Assembly (NCBI RefSeq): GCF_002865605.1
Contig: NZ_CP025583.1
Coordinates: 1,468,501-1,532,500, forward strand
Source: Paracoccus jeotgali
GTDB taxonomy: Bacteria > Pseudomonadota > Alphaproteobacteria > Rhodobacterales > Rhodobacteraceae
Direction of reading: 5' to 3'
DNA length: 64,000 nucleotides
Made by a program: the position numbers and the translations under genes. Of the stretch, positions 18,804 through 27,775 are shown in pieces. The notes beneath the pieces were generated by a model that worked only from the letters and a program-made list of their open reading frames with translations, made no database searches and had not been told where the DNA came from. The stretch's first letter is position 1. Each line of letters begins with the position of its first letter.

Positions 18804-20179
18804 AGCCGGTCTCCGATCAGGAATTCCGCGGCGCGGTCCAGCCGGATATGCGGCGGGCCGTGCCCCTCGCGGGCGGTATCGGCGGCGGGTCGGAACTGCA
18901 TCGCCTCAAAATCGCCGTCCAGCCACGCCTGCTGGCCCTGCTGGGCGGCGTTCAGCAGCATCGCCGGATCGGCCGGCAGCTCGCCCGGATAAAAGGCCGC
19001 CAGCCGCCCATCCATCAGCCGCCCGCGCACCGCCGGCAGCTCATTGCCGTTCTGCTCGATGGTCGTTTCCGTCGTGGCCCGCAGCGAGGCGATGGCCAGC
19101 GCCTCGGTCCGGGCGCCGGCAAAATCGGCGCGGTCGCGGGCCTCGCGCAGCAGGGCGGTGGCGATGCGGGTCAGGCGCGGATGCTGCGTGTGGTGCAGGT
19201 GATCGGCCTTGGTGGCGGCGAACAGGATCCGCTCGACCCGTCGCAGACCCAGCATCTGCGCCAGCCAGCCCGTCCGGCCGGGGTTGAAGGCCGACAGGAT
19301 GTCGGCCATCGCCCGGCGCAGATCATTGACCGCCTGCGGCCCGGCATGGATCGCGCCCAGCACGTCGATCAGCACCACCTGCCGGTCGATGCGGGCGAAG
19401 TGGTCGCGGAAGAACGGCTTCACGATGCGGGACTTATAGGCCTCATACCGGCGGGCGAATTCGCGATGCAGCGGCGATTTGCGCGGCGCGGGCGGCAGCG
19501 GCGCAAAGGTCAGCGCGGGCGAGCCCGCCATCTCGCCCGGCAGCAGGAACCGCCCCGGCGTCAGGTCGGACAGCCCGGCGAGGCGCGATTCCTGCAGATG
19601 CGCGGTGTAAAGCTCGGCCAGATTGCGGGCGGTCGCTTCGTCCAGCGGCGCGCTGAGGTCCAGATCCTGCAGGGCCGACTGGAACGCGGCGGCGCCGGGG
19701 CGGCCGGTCATGCGCTCGAGCACCTCTTTCGACCAGGTGTCGAAGCTGCGCTCCATCAGGCGCAGGTCCAGCAGCCATTCGCCAGGGTAATCAACGATGT
19801 CCAGATGCACCACCTGCGGCCCGCGCAGGCCGCGCAGCATCCCGCGCGGCTGCACCCGCAGCGACAGCCGCAGCTCGGAAATCTGGCGCGTGCCCTCGGG
19901 CCAGTGCGGGTCCGGGCCGGTCAGCGCCGCCAGGTGCCGCTCAAGCTCAAAGCGCGGGACGGTGTCGTCAGGCTGGGGTTGCAGCCACGCCGCCTTGATC
20001 GAGCCATCGGCGGCGGCACGCAGCGCCCCCATCCGGCCCCGATCCATCAGGTTCGCGACCAGCGAGGTGATGAACACCGTCTTGCCCGCCCGCGACAGCC
20101 CGGTGACCCCGATCCGGATGACCGGCTCGCCCAGACCCACGCCGCGCAGCACGCCTTCGGTGAAATCGGTAATGCCCAT
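18800..20179 (-). CDS. ycjX: YcjX family P-loop GTPase-like protein
   Basis: A 459-residue stress-associated nucleotide-binding protein. The N-terminal P-loop is GVTGLSRAGKTVFITSLVAN near residues 24-43. DIVDYPGEWLLDL plays the switch/Walker B part, and VERILFAATKADHLH is a TKxD-type base-specificity motif. The C-terminal part (LPADPAMLLNAAQQGQQAWL) is family-typical. It is the first gene of the pair with the YcjF-type membrane protein. No phage-shock genes are adjacent, unlike in E. coli. Confidence 0.9.
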   Translation of the reverse strand: MGITDFTEGVLRGVGLGEPVIRIGVTGLSRAGKTVFITSLVANLMDRGRMGALRAAADGSIKAAWLQPQPDDTVPRFELERHLAALTGPDPHWPEGTRQISELRLSLRVQPRGMLRGLRGPQVVHLDIVDYPGEWLLDLRLMERSFDTWSKEVLERMTGRPGAAAFQSALQDLDLSAPLDEATARNLAELYTAHLQESRLAGLSDLTPGRFLLPGEMAGSPALTFAPLPPAPRKSPLHREFARRYEAYKSRIVKPFFRDHFARIDRQVVLIDVLGAIHAGPQAVNDLRRAMADILSAFNPGRTGWLAQMLGLRRVERILFAATKADHLHHTQHPRLTRIATALLREARDRADFAGARTEALAIASLRATTETTIEQNGNELPAVRGRLMDGRLAAFYPGELPADPAMLLNAAQQGQQAWLDGDFEAMQFRPAADTAREGHGPPHIRLDRAAEFLIGDRL

Positions 20180-20362
20180 CCTGTCCCGCCTGTCATTGCC
20201 CCGGCGGATATCGCCGGAAGATCGGACCTTGCCTTCGGCCCTTGGCGGGTCAACCCGCGGCCCCGTATGCAGGTTTCATAGACGGGCGCCGCGCTGCCCC
20301 GCAAGCCCGCAGCCGGGCGGTTTCGGCTGGCAGGGTGCAGCCGCCCGCGCGATAAGAGCCGC

Positions 20363-22783
20363 ATGAGCCTGCCCCTGCCCGATCCGCCCCTGCCCATCGA
20401 CGCCGTGCTGCCCGCACTGTGCAATGCGCTGCGGCGCGAGGGGCGTGCGGTGCTGGTCGCACCCCCCGGCGCGGGCAAGACGACGCGGGTGCCGCTGGCG
20501 CTGCTGGATCAGACCCAGGGCCGCATCGTCATGCTGGAACCGCGCCGGCTGGCGGCGCGGGCGGCGGCCGAGCGGCTGGCGGCCAATCTGGGCCAGGCGA
20601 CGGGGCAGGATGTCGGCTTTCGGATGCGCGGCGAATCGGTCCCCGGCGCGCGGATCGAGGTGGTGACCGAGGGCATCCTGACCCGGATGCTGCAATCCGA
20701 CCCATCGCTCGACGGCATCGGCTGCGTGGTCTTTGACGAGTTCCACGAGCGCAGCCTGAACGGCGATCTGGGCCTTGCCCTGCTGTGGGAGGCGCGGGGC
20801 GCGCTGCGGCCCGACCTGTCGGTGCTGGTCATGTCGGCGACGCTGGATGCCGGTCCCGTCGCGGCGCTGCTGGACGACGCGCCGATCATCGAAAGCCAGG
20901 GCCGCGCCTTTCCGGTCGAGACCCGCCACCTGCCCCGCCCCCTGCCCGCCACCGCACGGTTCGAGACCGAGGCCGCGCGCCTGATCGCGCAGGCCGAGGC
21001 CGAGACCCGCGACCAGCCCGGCGGCACCATCCTCGCCTTTCTGCCCGGCGAGGGCGAGATCCGCCGGGTTCGCGCCGCGCTTGGCGACCTGCCGGCCGAG
21101 ATCCTGCCGCTTTACGGGGCGATGGAGATCAAGGCGCAGCGCGCCGCCCTGTCGCCTCCCGGATCCATGCGGCGGATCGTGCTGGCGACCTCGATCGCCG
21201 AGACCTCGCTGACCATTCCCGCGGTGCGCGTGGTGGTCGATTGCGGCCGCGCGCGGCGGGCGGGATTCGATCCCGGCACCGGCATGTCGCGGCTGGTCAC
21301 TACCCGCGTCAGCCGGGCCGAGGCGGAACAGCGCCAGGGCCGCGCCGGTCGCGTGGCCCCCGGCATCTGCTATCGCATGTGGTCGCGGGCCGAGGCCGGG
21401 ATGCTGCCCGACTTCGCCCCGCCCGAGATCGCCGTGGCCGACCTTAGCGGGCTGGCGCTGGATCTGGCGAATTGGGGCAGCGACGGCAGCGATCTGGCCT
21501 TTCTGACGCCGCCCCCCGCCCCGGCCCTGGCCGAGGCGCGCGTGCTGCTGCAGCAGCTTGGCGCCTTGGGCGCCGATCAGCGCATCACCGATCACGGCCG
21601 CAAGCTGGCGCGCCTGCCGCTGCATCCGCGTCTGGCCCATATGCTGCAACAGGCGGGGGCGCAGGCCGCGCCGCTGGCGGCGCTGCTGGAAGAACGCGAT
21701 CCGCTGCGGGGGGTGGGTTGCGACCTGACGCTGCGGCTGCGCGCGCTGACCCAGCCCGCGCGACACGAGCCCGCGCGCGGCGCGCTCGACCGCATCAACC
21801 GTCAGGCCAAGCGGCTGCAGCGCCTTGTCGCCGCCCGTCCCGCGACGCTGTCGCCGGGCGCGATGGCGGCGCATGCCTATCCCGACCGTATCGCCATGCG
21901 CCGGCCGGGGGATGCGCCGCGCTATCTGCTCTCGGGCGGGCGCGGGGCGGCGCTGCCGGACGGGGACGCGATGGCGGGCGAGCCGTGGCTGGTGGTCTGC
22001 GATCTGGACGGCGACGGCCCCGAGGCGCGCATCCGTCTGGCCCTGCCCATCACCGGCGACGAGATCCGCACCGCCTATGCCCACCGGATCGAGACCGTCG
22101 AGGCGGTCGAGTGGTCGGCGCGGGACGGTCGCGTCATCGCAAGACAGCGCGAGATGCTGGGCGCGCTGACCCTGACCGACCGGCCGCTGCCCGATCCCGA
22201 CCCGGCGCTGCTGGCGCAGGCCCTGTGGCAGGGGGTCCGGGCCGAGGGGCTGTTCTGGACCGCTGCCGCTGCGCGTCTGCGGGCGCGGATCGCGCTGCTA
22301 AAGGGCGCGCCGGATGTCTCTGACGCGGGGCTGCTGGCGGATGGGGACTGGCTGCTGCCGTTTCTGGACGGGCTGCGGACGCGGGGCGATCTGCGCGCGC
22401 TCGATCTGACGCAGCCCCTGCTGAACCTGCTGGGATGGGAGGGGCAGCAGGCGCTGAACCGGCTGGCGCCATCGCATTTCACCACGCCGCTCGGGCGTCG
22501 GGTGCCCATCGACTACAGCGCCGAGACGCCTTCGGTCGAGCTGCGCCTGCAAGAGGTCTTCGGCGTCACCGAACACCCCCACGCCGGCGGCCAGCCCCTG
22601 CGGCTGACCCTGCTGTCGCCGGGCCAGAAGCCGGTCGCGGTGACAACCGATCTGCCGGGCTTCTGGGCCGCGGGCTATGCCGATGTCCGCAAGGACATGC
22701 GCGGCCGCTATCCGCGCCACCCCTGGCCCGAGGACCCGACGCAGGCCGACCCGACCCTGCGCGCCAAGCCGCGCGGGACGTGA
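20363..22783 (+). CDS. hrpB: ATP-dependent helicase HrpB
   Basis: DEAH-family RNA helicase of 806 residues, function in bacteria poorly defined. The motor core has motif I APPGAGKTT at 33-41, motif II DEFH at 125-128 in the sequence VVFDEFHERS, motif III MSATLD, and motif VI in QRQGRAGRVAPG. The C-terminal HrpB-specific domain follows (VPIDYSAETPSVELRLQEVFG and HPWPEDPTQADPT near the end). The HrpB group often reads DEFH rather than DEAH, as here. It is divergent from ycjX across a 183-base gap. Confidence 0.93.
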   Translation: MSLPLPDPPLPIDAVLPALCNALRREGRAVLVAPPGAGKTTRVPLALLDQTQGRIVMLEPRRLAARAAAERLAANLGQATGQDVGFRMRGESVPGARIEVVTEGILTRMLQSDPSLDGIGCVVFDEFHERSLNGDLGLALLWEARGALRPDLSVLVMSATLDAGPVAALLDDAPIIESQGRAFPVETRHLPRPLPATARFETEAARLIAQAEAETRDQPGGTILAFLPGEGEIRRVRAALGDLPAEILPLYGAMEIKAQRAALSPPGSMRRIVLATSIAETSLTIPAVRVVVDCGRARRAGFDPGTGMSRLVTTRVSRAEAEQRQGRAGRVAPGICYRMWSRAEAGMLPDFAPPEIAVADLSGLALDLANWGSDGSDLAFLTPPPAPALAEARVLLQQLGALGADQRITDHGRKLARLPLHPRLAHMLQQAGAQAAPLAALLEERDPLRGVGCDLTLRLRALTQPARHEPARGALDRINRQAKRLQRLVAARPATLSPGAMAAHAYPDRIAMRRPGDAPRYLLSGGRGAALPDGDAMAGEPWLVVCDLDGDGPEARIRLALPITGDEIRTAYAHRIETVEAVEWSARDGRVIARQREMLGALTLTDRPLPDPDPALLAQALWQGVRAEGLFWTAAAARLRARIALLKGAPDVSDAGLLADGDWLLPFLDGLRTRGDLRALDLTQPLLNLLGWEGQQALNRLAPSHFTTPLGRRVPIDYSAETPSVELRLQEVFGVTEHPHAGGQPLRLTLLSPGQKPVAVTTDLPGFWAAGYADVRKDMRGRYPRHPWPEDPTQADPTLRAKPRGT

Positions 22784-22979
22784 CGGCGGGTTGCCGTGAT
22801 ATGTGGGGCGTCTGGCCGGTTGGGCAGGGTCCGAATCGGCGGTCCCGGCGACGGTCGCGCCGGATTAGATAAAAGTGCTCACCTCTGCGCTGTCGCCTTG
22901 TCCCTCGCCGCTGCGATCCAGCGGCAGCCAAGCCAGACCCGTGGCTGAGGACGACGCGCCGTCCGGCAAGGCAAGCCCC
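22784..22979. other. Convergent intergenic gap, no gene seen
   Basis: A 196-base gap lies between the 3' ends of hrpB and alkB. I see no coding frame with a credible start, and no hairpin with a T run. A short CCGGCG/CGCCGG inverted repeat near 22845-22863 is too weak to call. Confidence 0.5.
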
Positions 22980-24053
22980 TTACGGCCGCTGCGAGTCCTC
23001 GCCCACCGGCTCCGCCTGCATCCGCGCCACCCGGTGATCCATCACCCGGCGCCACAGCGGCGGGACCATCGCGATGGCGCCCATCACCGGCAGCGGATAG
23101 GGCAGCAGCGGGCGCATGTCCTGCGGGGACAGGCGCAGCGCGGGATAGGGGCGACCAGGATGGGCGTGGTGGTCCGAGTGTCGCGGCGCATTCACCATCC
23201 CCAGCGAGGACAGCGCATGGGGCGAATCCCAGCTATGCCGCGGGCCCACCGGCTCGACCCGGTCGCCGGTGCGGGCGCGGCGCAGCCCGTAATGCTGCAC
23301 ATAGTCGGACAGCAAAAGCTGCATCTGCGCGTAAAGGCACAGCCCCAGATAATCCACCATCGCCCTCGGCCCGAAGCCGATCCAGACGCCGATGATCCAC
23401 AGCCCGGCCCCGCCGACCCAGATCAGATAGGGGTTCAGGCGCCGCGGCAGCCGCGCCCGCGCCCGCTCGGCGGCCAGCCCCTGCCGAAACGACCCCCACC
23501 AGGCGCGCGGGAAAAAGCGCCAGAAGCTTTCACCCAGCCGGGCCGAGTTCGGGTCGCGCGCCGTCGCCACATGGCTGTGATGGACCAGCCGATGGGCGCT
23601 GACGTGATGGCCGAACAGCAGGCTGACATAAATCGCGGTCCCCAGCCGGAACAGGCTGCGGCGGCTGCGGTGGATCAGCTCATGCGCGACGGCATTGGCG
23701 ACCTGCCCGAACCACATGCCGGCGCCCAAGAACAGCACCACACGCTCGGTCAGGGTCAGTTCATTGCTGCCAAAGGCGCTCAGCGCCGACAGCAGCAGCG
23801 CGAAATGGGTCAGCGCCAGCAGGGTCAGCCCGGTCTCGGTCGCAGGAAAAGGCTGGCCCTCCTCGGCATCGCCGAAGGACAGGCCCGCCAGCATATCGGC
23901 CAAGGGTGCCAGCACTGCCATCCACAGCAGGCCCAGCCACAGCGGCCAGCCGCCGACCTCGGCCCCGCGGATCAGCAGCGCGGCCGGCAGGATTCCGGCC
24001 GCGGCATAGGCGAGTGCCGGGGGCACGAGATGCGAACCCCGACGCGGCGCCAC
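22980..24053 (-). CDS. alkB: Alkane 1-monooxygenase (AlkB family)
   Basis: Integral-membrane diiron hydroxylase, 357 residues with several hydrophobic segments. The three histidine boxes are present: HELIHR at 124-129, HRLVHH at 154-159 followed by HVATARDPNSARLGE, and RHSDHH at 291-296 (then AHPGRPYPAL). The AlkB signature NYxEHYG reads DYVQHYGLRR here, with Gln in place of the usual Glu before His254. It starts at GTG two bases after the ftsY stop, so expression probably depends on ftsY translation. It is shorter than classical AlkB of about 400 residues. No rubredoxin or rubredoxin reductase gene is adjacent. The substrate could be an alkane or another hydrophobic terminal methyl group. 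Confidence 0.87.
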   Translation of the reverse strand: MAPRRGSHLVPPALAYAAAGILPAALLIRGAEVGGWPLWLGLLWMAVLAPLADMLAGLSFGDAEEGQPFPATETGLTLLALTHFALLLSALSAFGSNELTLTERVVLFLGAGMWFGQVANAVAHELIHRSRRSLFRLGTAIYVSLLFGHHVSAHRLVHHSHVATARDPNSARLGESFWRFFPRAWWGSFRQGLAAERARARLPRRLNPYLIWVGGAGLWIIGVWIGFGPRAMVDYLGLCLYAQMQLLLSDYVQHYGLRRARTGDRVEPVGPRHSWDSPHALSSLGMVNAPRHSDHHAHPGRPYPALRLSPQDMRPLLPYPLPVMGAIAMVPPLWRRVMDHRVARMQAEPVGEDSQRP

Positions 24054-24055
24054 GG

Positions 24056-25258
24056 TCAGTCCAGCCCGACCAGCGCGCGGGCGAAATCGCGCGGCTCGAA
24101 CGCGTCGAGATCGTCGATCTGCTCGCCCACCCCGATGGCATGGATCGGCAGGCCGAAGCGGTCGGCCAGCGCCACCAGCACCCCGCCGCGCGCGGTCCCG
24201 TCCAGCTTGGTCATCACCAGCCCGGACACGTCGGCGAGACGCCGGAACGTCTCGACCTGCGAGATGGCGTTCTGGCCCGTCGTCGCGTCCAAGACCAGCA
24301 GCGTGTTATGGGGCGCCGAGGGGTCCTTCTTGCGGATCACCCGGACGATCTTGGCCAGCTCCTCCATCAGGTCGGCGCGGTTCTGCAGGCGGCCGGCGGT
24401 GTCGATCATCAGCAGATCGGCGCCCTCGGCCTCGGCCCGTGTCATGGCGTCAAAGGCGAGGCTGGCCGGGTCGCTGCCCTCGGGCGCGGTCATCACCGGG
24501 ACGCCGGCGCGGTCGCCCCAGACCTGCAACTGCTCGACCGCGGCGGCGCGGAAGGTGTCGCCGGCGGCGATCACCACCTTCTTGCCGGCAGCGCGGAACT
24601 GGCTGGCGAGCTTGCCGATGGTCGTGGTCTTGCCCGAGCCGTTGACCCCCACCACCAGCACCACCTGCGGGGTCTTGGGGTAAAGCGGCAGCGGGCGGGC
24701 GACCGGCGTCATGATCCGGGTGATCTCGTCGGCCAGCAGCGTCTTCAGTTCGGTCGCGGACAGGCGGCGGCCCATGCGGCCTTCGGCGATGTTGGCGGTG
24801 ACGCGCAGCGCGGTATCGACGCCCATATCGGCGGCGACCAGCGTATCCTCGAGGTCTTCGAGCATGGCGTCGTCAAGCTCTCGCCGCGGCTCGGCGGGCG
24901 TGGGCGGTGCGGCGCCGAACAGTCGCCCCATCAGGCCGGGGCGGCGGGTTTCGGGCGGCGCGGCGGGCTCCGGGGCAGCCGGTCGCGGCGCCTCGGCGGG
25001 TTCAGGCGGCGGGGGCGGCGTCACCGGGCCGGGCTGGCCGGGCAGCGGATCGGGCGGGGCGGTGGGGGCGGCCGGATCGGCGGGCGCTTCAGGTGGCGGC
25101 GCGGCGGGGGCTGGCGGGGCCGCGTCAGCTTGCGCGGCGTCAGGGGCGCGGCCCGGCGGCGTCTCGGGCGTGCCCTCGCCGACCAGATCGTCAAGCCCCT
25201 GCCCGATCCGGGAGGAGGATTTGGTCAACCGCTCGCGCAGCTTGGAAAAGAACGACAT
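24056..25258 (-). CDS. ftsY: Signal recognition particle receptor FtsY
   Basis: SRP-receptor GTPase that delivers ribosome-nascent chains to SecYEG. The 400-residue protein starts [17 protein letters not shown], an amphipathic membrane-targeting helix. An Ala/Pro-rich acidic A region follows to about residue 95, then the NG domain with [39 protein letters not shown] and [13 protein letters not shown]. The ATG at 25258 is preceded by GAGG five bases upstream and is preferred over the in-frame GTG two codons earlier. alkB follows after two bases. Confidence 0.95.
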   Translation of the reverse strand: MSFFSKLRERLTKSSSRIGQGLDDLVGEGTPETPPGRAPDAAQADAAPPAPAAPPPEAPADPAAPTAPPDPLPGQPGPVTPPPPPEPAEAPRPAAPEPAAPPETRRPGLMGRLFGAAPPTPAEPRRELDDAMLEDLEDTLVAADMGVDTALRVTANIAEGRMGRRLSATELKTLLADEITRIMTPVARPLPLYPKTPQVVLVVGVNGSGKTTTIGKLASQFRAAGKKVVIAAGDTFRAAAVEQLQVWGDRAGVPVMTAPEGSDPASLAFDAMTRAEAEGADLLMIDTAGRLQNRADLMEELAKIVRVIRKKDPSAPHNTLLVLDATTGQNAISQVETFRRLADVSGLVMTKLDGTARGGVLVALADRFGLPIHAIGVGEQIDDLDAFEPRDFARALVGLD

Positions 25259-25336
25259 CGCCACCTCATTCGCTGGACCCGGAACCTAAGGCTTCGGGGC
25301 GGAAAGGGAAAGCCCGCCGCAGCGCAGGGGCCGGGC

Positions 25337-25573
25337 CTAGAACGCCTTGAAGGTCATCGTCGTCAGGGTGCGCTGGATCCCCTCGATATCGAACAGATGC
25401 TCGTTCAGGTAATGGCCGATATCCTGATCCTCGGGGATATACAGCTTGGCCATCAGGTCGAAATCGCCCGAGGTCGAGTAAAGCTCGGACACGATCTCGC
25501 GGTCATAGATCGCATCGGCAACGGCATAGGTCTGGCCAGGGGCGCAACGGAACTGCACGAAAACGGGGCGCAT
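25337..25573 (-). CDS. Stand-alone Lrp/AsnC ligand-binding (RAM) domain protein
   Basis: A 78-residue protein made only of the RAM/ACT-like domain of Lrp/AsnC regulators, without the helix-turn-helix. It starts MRPVFVQFRCAPGQTYAVAD and contains the STSGDFDLMAKLYIP strand-turn-strand that forms the amino-acid pocket at dimer interfaces. The tail IQRTLTTMTFKAF is the standard end of the domain. Such proteins may bind amino acids or pair with full-length Lrp proteins. It lies between the MATE pump gene and ftsY on the same strand. Confidence 0.88.
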   Translation of the reverse strand: MRPVFVQFRCAPGQTYAVADAIYDREIVSELYSTSGDFDLMAKLYIPEDQDIGHYLNEHLFDIEGIQRTLTTMTFKAF

Positions 25574-25618
25574 GGGATGTCTTTCGCTTGCAACGGGAAC
25601 GGGCGGCGCTGGCCATGA

Positions 25619-26995
25619 TTAGCCCGGCTGCGCGGCCCCCGTCCAGTCCCCGCGCTCGACCCCCGCCCAGAAGCGGCGCAGCATCAGCACGGCCGCGACC
25701 GTTAGCCCGATCAACAGCCCGGCCCACAGCCCGGTCGGGCCCATCCCCAGCGGAAAGGCCAGCAGATAGCCCGCCGGCAGGCCGATCACCCAATAGCTGA
25801 TCCCGGCCAGCCACATCGGCCCGCGCGTGTCCTGCACCCCGCGCAGCAGCCCCAGCCCCTGCACCTGCAGCGCATCGGCCAGCTGGAACAGCGCGGCCCA
25901 GAACATCAGCCCGACGGCGAGCGACAGGATCGCCTCGGATTGCGGATTGGCGGGGTCGAGGTACAGCCCCACCATCGGCTCGGGCAGGATGATGAAGGCA
26001 AGGCTGGTCAGCGCGCCGAAGCCCGCCGCGATCCACAGGACCGTCACCGCCGCGTCGCGCATCATCACCGCATCGCCGCGCCCGGCGGCCTGCCCGGTGC
26101 GGATGGTCGCGGCATTGGCGATGCCAAGCTGGAACATGAAGCTGATCGAGGACAGCTGCAGCGCAATGCCATGCGCCGCCAGCGGCTGGGTCCCGAACCA
26201 GCCCATCATCACATTGCTGCCGACGAACATCCCGATCTCGGCCACCAGCGTCAGCCCGACCGGCAGTCCCAGCAGGAACACCGCCCGCAGCGCCGGCCAG
26301 TCGGCCCGCCAGAAGCGCTGCATCAGCGCGATGGGCCGGGTCATCGGCAGCCACAGCGCATAGGCGAGGATCGCCGCCAGCGTCACCGCCTGCGTCCCGA
26401 CCGAGGCGATGGCCGCGCCGCGCACGCCCAGTTCCGGCGCGCCCAGATTGCCGAAGATGAACACCCAGTTGAAGGCGACGTTGACCGGCAGCCCGGCCAG
26501 CGTCAGCCACAGCACGACCTGCGTCCGCTCCATCGAGGCGAGATACGAGTTCAGCACCATCGCCCACAGCGTCAGCACGATGCCCCAGCCGGCGATGCGC
26601 AGGTAGTCCTGCGACAGCTGCGCCACGATCTCGGCCTGTCCCAGCGCCAGCATCAGCGGGCCGGAATACCACAGGACCGGCATCATCAGCACGCCATGAA
26701 CCAGCGACAGCCACAGCGCCATGCGGGTGACGCGGCGGATCTCGGTCGTGTCGTCGCGGGCATGGGCGGTGGCCAGCAGGCCCATGATGCCGATGCCATA
26801 GCCCGCGCCCAGCATCATCAGGATCAGCAGGATCGAGGTCGCCAGCACCAGCGCCGCCAGCGCATCGACGGAATACCAGCCGATCATCACCGTATCGCTG
26901 ATGCCGATGGCCATGCGCGCCAGATGCGCGCCGACCAGCGGCAGGCCAAGCGCCATCGTGGCGGCGATATGGGGGCGGTAACGGGCGAAGGACAT
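25619..26995 (-). CDS. MATE family efflux transporter
   Basis: Twelve-helix Na+ or H+ coupled drug and metabolite exporter of the NorM branch, 458 residues. It opens LGLPLVGAHLARMAIGISDT, the standard first helix. The two pseudo-symmetric halves are evident, each with a conserved internal-loop segment, the second near LQLSSISFMFQLGIANAATI. VGQAAGRGD-like spacing appears as RTGQAAGRGDAVMMRDAA. It ends with a short polar tail. Substrates cannot be told from sequence. It is followed on the same strand by the RAM-domain gene. Confidence 0.92.
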   Translation of the reverse strand: MSFARYRPHIAATMALGLPLVGAHLARMAIGISDTVMIGWYSVDALAALVLATSILLILMMLGAGYGIGIMGLLATAHARDDTTEIRRVTRMALWLSLVHGVLMMPVLWYSGPLMLALGQAEIVAQLSQDYLRIAGWGIVLTLWAMVLNSYLASMERTQVVLWLTLAGLPVNVAFNWVFIFGNLGAPELGVRGAAIASVGTQAVTLAAILAYALWLPMTRPIALMQRFWRADWPALRAVFLLGLPVGLTLVAEIGMFVGSNVMMGWFGTQPLAAHGIALQLSSISFMFQLGIANAATIRTGQAAGRGDAVMMRDAAVTVLWIAAGFGALTSLAFIILPEPMVGLYLDPANPQSEAILSLAVGLMFWAALFQLADALQVQGLGLLRGVQDTRGPMWLAGISYWVIGLPAGYLLAFPLGMGPTGLWAGLLIGLTVAAVLMLRRFWAGVERGDWTGAAQPG

Positions 26996-27059
26996 GGCTC
27001 GCGATTAGCCAAGCCCGGACGCAAGGGCAAGGCCCATCGGCAGCGGCTTGGGCCGGGGG

Positions 27060-27722
27060 TCAGCGGGCCGTCGCGTTCATCGCCGAGGCCACGGCAAAGG
27101 CGAGTCGGCGGTCGGCGATCACCTCTGGCCCGACGGCGCCGGGGCGGAAGCGCAGACGAAAGGCGGCGAGGCGTTGTTCGGGCGGCACATCGGGATAGCC
27201 GATGCGGGTCAGGCTTTCGGCCAGCGGCGGCAGCGGCGGGGCCGGATCAAGTGCAGCAGGCCCCACTGCCAGCCCCAGCCGCACCAGCCGCGCCCAATCG
27301 AAACGCGGACCGGGGTCGCATTTCCGGCCCGGCGCCATGTCGGAATGGCCGATGACGCCGGCGGGGCCGATCTGCCAGCGCGCCATGATCTGCGGCAGCA
27401 GCCGGCACAGCGCATCCATCTGCGCCGCCGCAAAGGGCCGGTCGCCGGGATTGACCAGTTCGATCCCGATGGACCGCGAGTTGATGTCCTGATGCCCCTG
27501 CCAGCTTCCTGCCCCGGCATGCCAGGCGCGGCGATCCTCGGGGACCAGCGCCTCGGTCGCGCCATCCTCGTCGATCAGCCAATGCGCGCTGACCTCGGCC
27601 GCCGGATCGCAAAGGCGGCTGCGGGCGGATGCGGCGTCGATCATGCCGGTGAAATGCAGAACGATCAGCGTCGGGTGCAGGCCGTTCTGGCGCGGGCCGT
27701 GATTGGGGCTGGGAAAGGACAT
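27060..27722 (-). CDS. N-acetylmuramoyl-L-alanine amidase (Amidase_2)
   Basis: Zinc amidase of the AmpD/AmiD type, 220 residues, cleaving the bond between MurNAc and the peptide. Metal and catalytic residues appear in LIVLHFTGM (His in place of the first HxT motif), WHAGAGSWQG and IGHSDMAPGRKCDPGPRFDW, which carries the C-terminal His and the zinc-ligand Asp/Cys region. There is no signal peptide, so it is probably cytoplasmic, acting on recycled muropeptides. The C-terminal part (RIGYPDVPPEQRLAAFRLRF) resembles the extra helical module of AmiD-like proteins. It follows the lipoprotein gene on the same strand. Confidence 0.9.
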   Translation of the reverse strand: MSFPSPNHGPRQNGLHPTLIVLHFTGMIDAASARSRLCDPAAEVSAHWLIDEDGATEALVPEDRRAWHAGAGSWQGHQDINSRSIGIELVNPGDRPFAAAQMDALCRLLPQIMARWQIGPAGVIGHSDMAPGRKCDPGPRFDWARLVRLGLAVGPAALDPAPPLPPLAESLTRIGYPDVPPEQRLAAFRLRFRPGAVGPEVIADRRLAFAVASAMNATAR

Positions 27723-27740
27723 GGTGGCGGTGGATCGGCG

Positions 27741-27763
27741 CCCGGCAGGCTTTGCCCGCCGGG
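27741..27763 (-). other. Stable hairpin between lipoprotein and amidase genes
   Basis: A ten-pair inverted repeat (27741-27750 with 27754-27763, one G-T wobble) has a three-base loop. It has no T run on the minus strand, so it may be an mRNA stability or processing structure rather than a terminator. Confidence 0.4.
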
Positions 27764-27775
27764 GCCGGACAGGTC

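Noticed and set aside
22875..24683. Long plus-strand open frame opposite alkB and ftsY
   Set aside because: Composition (Arg, Gln, His, Pro rich) is that of an antisense shadow; the minus-strand genes carry the conserved motifs.
24960..25190. Pro/Ala-rich low-complexity stretch in ftsY as a possible repeat insertion
   Set aside because: Variable acidic Ala/Pro-rich A regions are normal in alphaproteobacterial FtsY.
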